7,410 nt of DNA from Rubrobacter sp. Lineage in GTDB: Bacteria > Actinomycetota > Rubrobacteria > Rubrobacterales > Rubrobacteraceae. Below are positions 1-5,257 of this stretch, piece by piece. The DNA lies in the NCBI GenBank assembly GCA_016781705.1, contig JADDPV010000290.1, positions 1 to 7,410 of the forward strand. The letters run 5' to 3'. How positions within the stretch are numbered: the first letter of the stretch is position 1; each line of letters opens with the position of its first letter. Under the pieces are notes generated by a model. That model saw only the letters and a program-made list of their open reading frames with translations. It was not told the DNA's origin and did not search any database. A program made the position numbers and the translations under genes.

Positions 1-693
1 AAACTCCCGGGCGCCGCCGACCTCCTCGGACCCCGCGGCCGGCCCCGTCGCGTCCATCGGCGTCGTCGCGTCGATGCGGCGGCTGTAGCGATCGTCCTCG
101 ACGAAGGCCCAGGAATCCCCCTCCTTTCGGACGAGAAAGACCGAGCCACCGACGGAGGCCTTCTCCCGCGCTATCTGCTCGGGAGTCTTCGTCGTCGCGC
201 TCTCGGGGTCTCTGTAGTCCGAGACCCACTTGGCGTCGGGGTACTCGTGGCCGACGTACAAGAGCCCCTCCTCGCTGTTGTCGCCGCCCTCCAGGGCGTC
301 TATGGGGAGGTAGGCGACGAAGTCGTTGTTGTAGCCGTAGGGCGTGCCCGGCGCCACCTCGTCGCCCCACTTGCGGACGATTTCGTACCGGAAGCCTTCG
401 GGCACGACCAACTCGTCCGCGTCGCTCGGTTCTATGGGCTTGAAGAACGTCGGGGAGTCACCGCTACCGGCCTGCCCCTGCGCCGCGGCGCCGGCGTTCT
501 CCTCGGCGCCGCTCCCCTGCTGGCCTTCGGCGCAGCCGGCCAGGACGCCCGTGCTACCGGCGGTGAGGGCCGCAGAGCCCGCCCCGAGAAAGGTCAGAAA
601 GCGCCGCCGCGTCATACCGGCGGGGGCTGGATCCTGAACCAGATCGCGCTTCTCCTGCTTGATCCTCTGCACGTCCGGACCGTTCTTCGACAC
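1..693 (-). CDS. phoX: PhoX-family (DUF839) phosphatase, Tat lipoprotein, N-terminal part
   Basis: Leftward reading frame with no stop, cut by the window edge; 231 N-terminal residues are visible, while family members are usually 500-700. The GTG start at 693 has an AGGAGGT ribosome-binding site at 704-698. Seen: a twin-arginine motif TRRRFLTFLG (residues 28-37), a hydrophobic stretch, and a lipobox LAGC with Cys54, then a Ser/Gly/Ala/Gln-rich linker (55-80). The mature part begins PEGFRYEIVRKWGDE (98-112), followed by YGYNNDFVAYLP, LLYVGHEYP (144-152) and RYSRRIDATTPM (202-213), all characteristic of PhoX/DUF839 proteins. Known: characterised PhoX enzymes are Tat-exported, Ca/Fe-dependent alkaline phosphatases that release phosphate from organic esters. 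Inferred: exported folded and anchored on the outer face of the membrane. The metal-binding C-terminal part is outside the window, so activity cannot be confirmed. Confidence 0.82.
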   Translation of the reverse strand, partial: MSKNGPDVQRIKQEKRDLVQDPAPAGMTRRRFLTFLGAGSAALTAGSTGVLAGCAEGQQGSGAEENAGAAAQGQAGSGDSPTFFKPIEPSDADELVVPEGFRYEIVRKWGDEVAPGTPYGYNNDFVAYLPIDALEGGDNSEEGLLYVGHEYPDAKWVSDYRDPESATTKTPEQIAREKASVGGSVFLVRKEGDSWAFVEDDRYSRRIDATTPMDATGPAAGSEEVGGAREF

Positions 694-697
694 GGGT

Positions 698-736
698 ACC
701 TCCTAAGTTCGACCGTCGTAACCGCCGCCTATACTA
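698..736 (-). promoter_or_regulatory. Candidate promoter -10 and ribosome-binding site of the PhoX gene
   Basis: Read leftward, AGGAGGT at 704-698 is a near-perfect Shine-Dalgarno sequence 4 nt before the GTG start, and it decides that start over the internal ATG at codon 27. A TAGTAT hexamer at 736-731 fits the actinobacterial TANNNT -10 pattern and would give a 5' leader of about 30 nt. No convincing -35 box is visible at the matching distance, so the promoter half of this call is weak and the ribosome-binding site half is strong. Confidence 0.45.
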
Positions 737-858
737 GGGACCCGAGCCACTGCCCAGGTTTCACGTGCGTAAACGCCTCGTTAAAAAACGGTGCAAACTC
801 GCGCCACACCCGGGCGAGGCTCACGGACGTACGGTTTGAGTATCCTGGCCGTCCGCCG

Positions 859-903
859 GTTTAACCAACCTTAAACCCGATGTTTCGCCCCTTTAACCAC
901 GGG
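859..903. promoter_or_regulatory. T/A-rich direct repeats spaced about 11 bp (possible regulator site)
   Basis: TTTAACC at 860-866, TTAAACC at 871-877, a weaker GTTTCGC at 882-888 and TTTAACC at 892-898 fall at roughly 11-bp intervals inside GC-rich DNA. PhoP/PhoB-type response regulators bind tandem direct repeats with an 11-bp period (GTTCACC-like in Streptomyces), and a phosphatase gene is adjacent. That makes a phosphate-responsive site thinkable. The match to known consensus is poor and the site lies about 165 bp from the PhoX start, so this is suggestive only. It lies nearer the rightward TACAAT box. Confidence 0.25.
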
Positions 904-918
904 CGCGAGACGTCCCCC

Positions 919-924
919 TACAAT
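919..924 (+). promoter_or_regulatory. Candidate -10 box for the rightward RTX-type gene
   Basis: TACAAT matches the sigma-70 -10 consensus at five of six positions and would start transcription near 931, about 80 nt before the GTG at 1009. The -35 region (about 893-901) is not a recognisable TTGACA; it overlaps the last TTTAACC repeat, as expected if an activator replaces the -35 contact. No experimental support can be read from sequence. Confidence 0.35.
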
Positions 925-994
925 TCCGGCAGGTATGGAGCAGCGCGCCACACCTCGATGCATCGTTCGCCCCCGTCTCCCACACCCCTACGAC

Positions 995-1088
995 AGGAGG
1001 AGCACGCCGTGAGCTTGACGAAGGAGAGGTACGCCGTTCCCGGCGCCCGGGGAGTACCGCGGGCCTGGGGACGCGGGACGTCCCACTG
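995..1088 (+). other. Ribosome-binding site and out-of-frame 5' end of the RTX-type gene
   Basis: AGGAGG at 995-1000 is 8 nt before GTG at 1009, the best start signal in the area. That frame reads MSLTKERYAVPGARGVPRAW, has high GC at third positions, and then ends at a TGA at 1126-1128 after a non-protein-like WWAGCCSSPSVCC. The hydrophobic signal segment and all the repeats that follow are one frame earlier. A single-base deletion somewhere between about 1040 and 1088, for example in one of the G or C runs, would join a short basic N-terminus to the hydrophobic core and make an ordinary signal peptide. I read this as the displaced start of the next gene. Confidence 0.5.
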
Positions 1089-1415
1089 GTGGGCGGGGTG
1101 TTGCTCGTCTCCGTCGGTCTGCTGCTGATGGCCCCGACGGTCGCGGGGGCGCTGGCCTCGGGGGTTGAGGGCTCCGGAAGGGATGACGTGCTGCATGGAT
1201 CGGACGGGGACGAGAGGGTCGAGGGCCTCGGCGGCAAGGACGAGCTCTACGGTGGTGAGGGCTCCGACAAGTTCCTCTCGGGCGACGGGGACGACTTCGT
1301 GGAGGCGAGCGACGGGGAGCGGGACCTCGTAAGCTGCGGCCCCGGCGAGGACGTAGCGAGCGTCGACTTCGTGGACCTCGTCGCCGACGACTGCGAGAGA
1401 GCCTACCCCGGTTGA
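1089..1415 (+). CDS. Small secreted RTX-type calcium-binding-repeat protein (apparent frameshift at 5' end)
   Basis: 108 residues from the first GTG in this frame. A hydrophobic segment (residues 4-23, ending AGALA) looks like the core of a signal peptide or signal anchor. Five nine-residue units follow at 28-72: GSGRDDVLH, GSDGDERVE, GLGGKDELY, GGEGSDKFL and SGDGDDFVE, degenerate versions of the RTX GGxGxDxLx nonapeptide that binds Ca2+ as a parallel beta-roll. The tail, DLVSCGPGEDVASVDFVDLVADDCER, has two cysteines (83, 102) and resembles the C-terminal cap common in small actinobacterial calcium-binding proteins. No good ribosome-binding site precedes 1089; the strong site at 995-1000 feeds another frame (start 1009). 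The real gene therefore probably spans 1009-1415 with a one-base lesion or sequencing error, and may be a pseudogene. Its biological role is unknown. Confidence 0.68.
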   Translation: MGGVLLVSVGLLLMAPTVAGALASGVEGSGRDDVLHGSDGDERVEGLGGKDELYGGEGSDKFLSGDGDDFVEASDGERDLVSCGPGEDVASVDFVDLVADDCERAYPG

Positions 1416-1460
1416 GCCGCATCGCCCTCTCCATCCCGGGCGGGGGCGCGCCCCGCTACC

Positions 1461-1481
1461 CCGGGAAGCACCCCTTCCCGG
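1461..1481 (+). terminator. Perfect 8-bp hairpin after the RTX-type gene
   Basis: CCGGGAAG (1461-1468) and CTTCCCGG (1474-1481) form a perfect 8-bp stem with a five-base loop, CACCC, 46 nt after the stop of the RTX-type gene. There is no T-run after it, which is common for high-GC terminators, so it may be an intrinsic terminator without a U tract or a regulatory hairpin. A separate 12-bp palindrome of G and C lies at 1443-1454. Confidence 0.4.
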
Positions 1482-1519
1482 TATCCCGTCAGACGGAACG
1501 TAATGCGTCCCCGGCAAAC

Positions 1520-1879
1520 ATGCCGGCTCTAATGCCTGCGGGCCGGCGGGCGGTGGTCGCGGAGCCGCACCCCCGTTTGAGGGTCGCCATCGAGCACGCG
1601 CTGCTCGGCGAGGGGTACGAATTGGTGGACGGGCCACCGTCGGCTTCGGAGGCGCCGGTGCTCCTCTTCGCGGGGGCCGGGGACGGGCTGCACGTCCTCG
1701 AGGCGCGCGACGTAGCCGACGCGCTGGATGGCCTCTCCGGGGGACCCGGGGCCCTGCACGGGGCTCTGGCCCCCGGCATCCGCGCTTTCGTCCCCAGGCC
1801 TTTCGGCGTCGCGGACGTGCTGCGCGTGGCACGCGCCATCGACGGCTTCGACTACAGGCGTAGGACGCCCGAGCCCTAG
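1520..1879 (+). CDS. Degenerate receiver-domain-like protein
   Basis: 119 residues from the ATG at 1520; another in-frame ATG is at 1532, and neither has a clear ribosome-binding site. The frame is open back to a TTG at 1412 that overlaps the previous stop, but those extra residues look non-conserved and span the hairpin at 1461-1481, so I prefer the later start. The order of elements resembles a CheY-like receiver: RRAVVAEPHPRLRVAIEHAL (9-28) fits strand 1 and helix 1, with E15-P16 where the acidic pocket lies. APVLLFAG (45-52) fits strand 3, but F/A stand where the phospho-acceptor Asp should be. GIRAFVPRPF (86-95) then VADVLRVARAI (97-107) fits the strand 5 KPF motif and helix 5, with Arg93 for the conserved Lys. 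If so, it is a non-phosphorylatable pseudo-receiver with no output domain, perhaps acting by protein contact. Function unknown; the fold call is by eye. Confidence 0.6.
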   Translation: MPALMPAGRRAVVAEPHPRLRVAIEHALLGEGYELVDGPPSASEAPVLLFAGAGDGLHVLEARDVADALDGLSGGPGALHGALAPGIRAFVPRPFGVADVLRVARAIDGFDYRRRTPEP

Positions 1880-1924
1880 ATCCGGGGGCGAATCTCTTCG
1901 GCGTCTTTTACCGATCTCCCCCGC

Positions 1925-3400
1925 ATGGGTGCGAGAATGGTCCTCCGTATGGAGCGTCCCGCGCACACAGAGCCTATGGGGGCGGCCCCGAAGTTCCCGG
2001 TTCGGGCGCTGCTGGCGGTCGTCGCCTTTGCGGTGTTCGTGATCGTGATGAACGGCTCGATGACGAACGTGGCGCTGCCAACGATAGGGGAGGAGTTCGG
2101 GGCGACGGAGGCGCAGGCGGGGTGGGTGATCACCGGCTACCTCCTCGTCTTCGCCGTCGGGGTCCCGCTCTACGGACGCCTCTCCGACGTCTACAGCTTG
2201 CGAAGGATCTTCTGCGTGGGCCTCGCGGTCTTTGCCCTGGGTTCCCTCGTCTGCGCGCTCGCACCGAGCCTTCTGGTCCTGGTCGCGGGACGAATGCTCC
2301 AGGCCGCGGGAGGCGCCGCGATCCCGGCGCTCTCCAGCACCTCCGTCGCCCGTCTCCTGCCCCCGGGCCAGCGGGGCGGCGCTCTCGGCCTCATCGTCTC
2401 GAGCGTGGGGGTAGGGGGCGCTATCGGCCCGGTCGTGGGCGGGGCGGTCGTACAGTTCGCCGGCTGGCACGCCCTCTTCTACGGGACGCTCTCCCTGGGC
2501 ATCCTGCTCGTCCCCGCCGCGCTGCGCGTCCTGCCCGAGACACCACCCGAGGGGGGCGGATCCTTCGACGCGCTGGGCGGCCTGCTTCTCGCGCTCACCG
2601 CCGGACTCGCGCTCTTCGTCGTTACGGAGGGTCAGTCTTTGGGCTTCTACTCCCCGCTGCTCTGGGGATGTTGGGTTGCGGCCTTGCTCTGCGGCGCGGC
2701 CTTCGCCCGGCGCATAACGAGGGTCCCGGCGCCCTTCGTCTCCCCCACACTCCTCGCGAACGGCTCGTACCTCGCGTGTTCCGCGGTGGGCTTCTTCGGG
2801 ATGCTTGCGAACCTGACGAGCATCGTCTTCGTGCCGCTCCTCCTGCTCGAGGTCAACGGGCTCGGGGCCGGCGCGGCCGGGCTGGCGCTCGCGCCCGGGG
2901 CCGCTGCCGTCGCCCTCCTCTCCCCGATCGTGGGCAGGGTCTCGGACCGTGTCGGCCCCAGAACCCCGATCCTGCTCGGGCTCCTCGTGTTGTTTCTCTC
3001 CCTCCTCGCCCTCTCGACCTTCGGCGCGGGGGGCTCCTACCTCGTCGTGATGCTCGGGATGCTCGGCGTCGGGGTGGGCTTCGCCGGGTTTTCCTCCCCG
3101 AACACCAACGCCACCGCGGCCACGCTCCCGCGCGAGGAGATCGGGGTCGGCCTCGGCATCTACCAGATGCTCTTCTTTCTCGGCGGCGGCGCGGGACCCG
3201 CGATCGTCGGCTCCTTCCTCGCCGCCCGCTCCCCGGACACCCGCGCCATCAACCCCTTCCACGCCGCAGACCCCGGCGCCGCACCCTTCTCGGATGCCTT
3301 CCTGATCCTGGCCCTCTGCGCCCTCCTCGCCATCCTGGCCGCCGTCACGAAGAGGCCCTCTAAAGGCGGAAAACCCGCAAGCGACGCCGACCGCGAGTAA
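1925..3400 (+). CDS. MFS drug:H+ antiporter, DHA2-like (Tet(L)/QacA type)
   Basis: 491 residues and about 14 hydrophobic helices, matching 14-TM DHA2 exporters. Helix 1 begins near residue 27 and runs into NVALPTI (48-54), as in Tet(K)/Tet(L). Motif A is YGRLSDVYSLRR (83-94) in the helix 2-3 loop; Arg123 in AGRMLQAAGG matches motif B; motif C is GGAIGPVVGG (164-173), typical of antiporters. A second motif A-like loop, GRVSDRVGPR (337-346), marks the second half. The C-terminal tail is short and charged. Expected to export a small, usually hydrophobic or cationic compound in exchange for protons; the substrate cannot be told from sequence, and resemblance to Tet(L) is not evidence of tetracycline resistance. 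ATG 1925 is the longest start; in-frame ATGs at 1937, 1949 and 1976 are alternatives, the last giving a tail length closer to Tet(L). None has a clear ribosome-binding site. It starts 45 bp after the receiver-like gene. Confidence 0.9.
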   Translation: MGARMVLRMERPAHTEPMGAAPKFPVRALLAVVAFAVFVIVMNGSMTNVALPTIGEEFGATEAQAGWVITGYLLVFAVGVPLYGRLSDVYSLRRIFCVGLAVFALGSLVCALAPSLLVLVAGRMLQAAGGAAIPALSSTSVARLLPPGQRGGALGLIVSSVGVGGAIGPVVGGAVVQFAGWHALFYGTLSLGILLVPAALRVLPETPPEGGGSFDALGGLLLALTAGLALFVVTEGQSLGFYSPLLWGCWVAALLCGAAFARRITRVPAPFVSPTLLANGSYLACSAVGFFGMLANLTSIVFVPLLLLEVNGLGAGAAGLALAPGAAAVALLSPIVGRVSDRVGPRTPILLGLLVLFLSLLALSTFGAGGSYLVVMLGMLGVGVGFAGFSSPNTNATAATLPREEIGVGLGIYQMLFFLGGGAGPAIVGSFLAARSPDTRAINPFHAADPGAAPFSDAFLILALCALLAILAAVTKRPSKGGKPASDADRE

Positions 3401-3595
3401 CCCCCGGTCCCTCGAGCCCGCCAAGGGCCCGAACGAGCGGCATCCCGCAGGTCTCCCGGCTCCACCCGAAGACGGTCCCCAACCGGGGACACCTCGACGA
3501 CACCCGACGCGGCCGGACCCCATCCCAACCTCTCGGTCCGGCACGAGCTGAGCCGCAAGTCCAGGGCTACAGGAGGTCCTGAAGGCCCTACCCGG

Positions 3596-3624
3596 TGGAC
3601 CCCGGATGCAGAACCGTGTAGTAT
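3596..3624 (+). promoter_or_regulatory. Promoter of the thioesterase-TetR operon
   Basis: TGGACC at 3596-3601 (four of six matches to TTGACA) and TAGTAT at 3619-3624 (TANNNT type) are separated by 17 bp, the optimal spacing. Transcription would start near 3631, inside the palindrome at 3627-3638, leaving a leader of about 40 nt before the first gene. This is the only promoter-like pair close to the five-gene operon. Confidence 0.5.
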
Positions 3625-3626
3625 CG

Positions 3627-3638
3627 GACCGATCGGTC
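3627..3638. promoter_or_regulatory. Perfect 12-bp palindrome, likely TetR operator
   Basis: GACCGATCGGTC is identical to its reverse complement and covers the predicted transcription start, immediately after the -10 box. Dimeric TetR-family repressors typically bind such short palindromes overlapping their own promoters, and a TetR gene is the second gene of the operon that follows. The simplest reading is self-repression of the whole operon, relieved when a small ligand binds the repressor. Confidence 0.6.
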
Positions 3639-3672
3639 TGTTTTTAGGGTTGGCGCGGTTTTGAGGAGGGTC

Positions 3673-4074
3673 GTGGACGTCGAAGAGATGATGGAGCGCG
3701 GGGGCGTAACGAAGGACCTCGGCATTGAGTTCACGGTTTTGGAGCCCGAGGAGGTGGTGGCGACGATGCCGGTGGACGCGAGGCACCACCAGCCGCTCGG
3801 TTTCTTGCACGGCGGGGTGAGCGTGGTGTTGGCGGAGTCGGTGGCGACCATTGGGGGGTGGCTCAACTGCGCGCCCGGTAAGGGGGCGTTCGGCTCGGAA
3901 ATAAACGCGAGCCACCTCAGGCCGAAGAGGTCGGGGACGCTTACCGCGGTGGGGAGGCCGGTGCATCGGGGGAGGGGCAGCCAGGTGTGGCAGGTCGAGA
4001 TCCGGGACGAGGGGGACAAGCCCGTGTGCGTCTCGCGCTGCACCCTGGCGATCGTGGACGCCCCGGGGGCGTGA
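3673..4074 (+). CDS. Hotdog-fold acyl-CoA thioesterase, YdiI/MenI-like
   Basis: 133 residues from GTG 3673. GAGGAGG at 3663-3669 is just upstream; the TTG at 3661 would place it inside the gene, and the ATGs at 3688 and 3691 are too far. Single hotdog domain. Landmarks: VVATMPVDARHHQPLGFLHGG (28-48), VSVVLAES (49-56), SEINASHLRP, and QVWQVEIRDE near the end. This is the pattern of E. coli YdiI/EntH, including the His46-Gly-Gly oxyanion motif and the catalytic Glu55. That family hydrolyses aromatic and acyl-CoA thioesters; MenI members release 1,4-dihydroxy-2-naphthoate in menaquinone synthesis. No other menaquinone genes are nearby, so a catabolic or detoxifying substrate is as likely. First gene of the operon, directly after the palindromic operator, with 7 bp before the TetR gene. 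Confidence 0.85.
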   Translation: MDVEEMMERGGVTKDLGIEFTVLEPEEVVATMPVDARHHQPLGFLHGGVSVVLAESVATIGGWLNCAPGKGAFGSEINASHLRPKRSGTLTAVGRPVHRGRGSQVWQVEIRDEGDKPVCVSRCTLAIVDAPGA

Positions 4075-4081
4075 GGACGCC

Positions 4082-4711
4082 GTGAGGACGAAGGGCGAGA
4101 GGACGCGGCGCAGAATCGTCGAGCGCGCAGCACCCGTCTTCAATACGAGGGGGTACTTCGGCTCCTCCATGGGCGACCTCGTACGCGAGACGGGCCTGGA
4201 GAAGGGCGGCATCTACAACCACTTCGGCAGCAAGGAAGAGCTGGCCCTCGCCGCCTTCGACTATTCGGCCGGCGTGATGCGCGAGCGGTTCGACGCTGCT
4301 CTCGATGGCCGGACGGGGGCCATGGAGAAGCTTCTCGCCGTCGTCGGCGTGCTCGGGGGCATGGTCGAAGAACCGCCTGTGAGGGGCGGCTGCCCCGTGC
4401 TCAACACCGCCGTGGAGGCGGACGACGCGCACCCCGCGCTCAAGGAGAGGGCGAGGGGGGCGGCGACGGACTGGCTCCGGCTCGTCGGGAGCATCGTCAA
4501 GGAGGGCGTGGCGAGCGGGGAGCTGGAAGAAGGAACCGACCCCCGGGAGGTGGCGAGCGTGGTCGTGGCGACGCTGGAGGGCGCGGTGATGCTCAGCCGG
4601 CTCCACGAAGATCCTGCGCACATGGAGAGGGCGGTCGGGCACCTGGAAGCTTACCTCCGTTCGCTCTCGCGCCCGGTCGCCGGGGACGCCGAGCCAGGGA
4701 GGGGGCGCTAG
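4082..4711 (+). CDS. TetR/AcrR-family transcriptional repressor
   Basis: 209 residues, usual size for the family. GTG 4082 has GAGGA at 4073-4077 overlapping the previous stop, indicating translational coupling. The N-terminal helix-turn-helix domain is clear: TRRRIVERAAPVFNTRGYFG (8-27), then SMGDLVRETGLEKGGIYNHF (29-48), ending GSKEELALAAF. The C-terminal ligand and dimer domain has RGGCPVLNTAVEADDAHPAL (100-119), a sequence style seen in one TetR ligand-domain group, and helices extending to the end. Inferred role: binds the palindrome at 3627-3638 and represses its own operon until an inducer, plausibly a substrate or acyl-CoA of the pathway, releases it. It is unusual in sitting between two thioesterase genes rather than at an operon end. 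Ligand unknown. Confidence 0.93.
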   Translation: MRTKGERTRRRIVERAAPVFNTRGYFGSSMGDLVRETGLEKGGIYNHFGSKEELALAAFDYSAGVMRERFDAALDGRTGAMEKLLAVVGVLGGMVEEPPVRGGCPVLNTAVEADDAHPALKERARGAATDWLRLVGSIVKEGVASGELEEGTDPREVASVVVATLEGAVMLSRLHEDPAHMERAVGHLEAYLRSLSRPVAGDAEPGRGR

Positions 4712-5257
4712 GTGGGCGCGGAGCGTAGCCGTACCGTAAGCTGGCAGGACCCGCTCGTGGGCGCCGGGGCGGCGGGGGAGATGAGCGGGCTGGAGTTTCT
4801 GCGCGCGATTTCCCGTGGTGAGCTCTCCGGCGTCCCCATGGCCGACCTCATGGGCTTCGGGTTTCACGAGATCGAGGAGGGGCGCGTCGTCTTCGAGTGC
4901 GTCCCCGCCGAGTACCACTACAACCCCATCGGCACCGTCCACGGCGGCCTCGCCGCCACGCTCTTCGACTCCGCGATGGGCTGCGCCGTGCATACGATGC
5001 TCCCGGCGGGCGTCGGGTACACCACCGTCGAGCTCAAGGTCAACTTCCTCAGGCCCATTACCGTACGGACCGGGCGGATTCTGTGCGAGGGGAAGACGAT
5101 CCACGTCGGGGGCCGCCTCGCCACCGCGGAAGCCCGCCTCCTCGACGAGGCCGGAAAGCTCTACGGCCACGCGACGACGACGTGCATGATCTTCCGGGAG
5201 GAGACCGGCGGGAAGGCTTCCAGGGCCGCCCGGGTAGGCGAAGGGGGGAAACTTTGA
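4712..5257 (+). CDS. PaaI-family hotdog thioesterase
   Basis: 181 residues. GTG 4712 begins on the base after the TetR stop, with GGGAGGGGG at 4697-4705 as ribosome-binding site inside the TetR gene. The hotdog domain covers about residues 43-162: YNPIGTVHGGLAATLFDSAM (70-89) carries the HGG motif at 77-79 and catalytic-type Asp86; TTVELKVNFLRPI (104-116), GRILCEGKTIHVGGRLATAE and LYGHATTTCMIF follow, as in PaaI-type acyl-CoA thioesterases. There is an extra N-terminal stretch of about 40 residues (FLRAISRGELSGVPMADLMG at its end) and a basic C-terminal tail. PaaI enzymes hydrolyse phenylacetyl-CoA-type and other aryl or acyl thioesters in the cytosol. It uses Asp where the first thioesterase of the operon uses Glu, so the two are different subfamilies, not a recent duplication. 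Substrate unknown. Confidence 0.9.
   Translation: MGAERSRTVSWQDPLVGAGAAGEMSGLEFLRAISRGELSGVPMADLMGFGFHEIEEGRVVFECVPAEYHYNPIGTVHGGLAATLFDSAMGCAVHTMLPAGVGYTTVELKVNFLRPITVRTGRILCEGKTIHVGGRLATAEARLLDEAGKLYGHATTTCMIFREETGGKASRAARVGEGGKL

Larger units (their letters stand above)
694..1008. other. Divergent intergenic control region, no gene seen
   Basis: 315 bp between the leftward PhoX gene and the rightward RTX-type gene. Open frames cross it, but none has a ribosome-binding site or a recognisable protein. It is less GC-rich than its surroundings in the 770-900 part. It contains a short inverted repeat CGTT-aaaa-AACG (779-790), a cluster of TTTAACC/TTAAACC repeats (860-898), a TACAAT hexamer (919-924) and the AGGAGG before the next start (995-1000). 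It most likely holds promoters for both divergent genes. Confidence 0.6.
3401..3672. other. Intergenic region with two hairpins before the operon
   Basis: 272 bp without a supported gene. GTCCCC (3475-3480) and GGGGAC (3485-3490) make a 6-bp stem with a four-base loop. GCCGGACC (3512-3519) and GGTCCGGC (3535-3542) make a perfect 8-bp stem with a 15-base loop. Either could end transcription from the exporter gene, although no T-run follows. The arms of the second repeat contain CGGACC and GGTCCG, the same half-site sequence as in the operator at 3627-3638, so it could instead be a secondary regulator site. An AGGAGGTCCTG at 3571-3581 looks like a ribosome-binding site, but no start or credible frame follows it. 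Confidence 0.5.

Noticed and set aside
247..864. A 205-codon plus-strand frame opposite the PhoX gene
   Set aside because: The minus strand has a full Tat signal, lipobox and PhoX family motifs, whereas this frame has no ribosome-binding site and no recognisable domain.
1443..1454. GGGGCGCGCCCC palindrome between the RTX-type and receiver-like genes
   Set aside because: A perfect palindrome but made only of G and C in a very GC-rich stretch, with no promoter or regulator beside it.
1883..1923. CGGGGG/CCCCCG inverted repeat just before the exporter gene
   Set aside because: Only six paired bases with a 29-base loop; expected by chance in DNA this rich in G and C.
1529..3544. A 671-codon open frame on the minus strand, antisense to the exporter and the receiver-like gene
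   Set aside because: Its composition is extreme in Gly, Arg, Glu and Asp with no domain pattern, it lies opposite a convincing membrane transporter, and it is the usual by-product of high GC where stops are rare.
4897..5253. Upstream in-frame extension of the quinone oxidoreductase, giving 451 codons
   Set aside because: The extra residues are Arg/Pro-rich and overlap the PaaI thioesterase gene in another frame; the family N-terminus begins near 5254-5266 behind a good ribosome-binding site.
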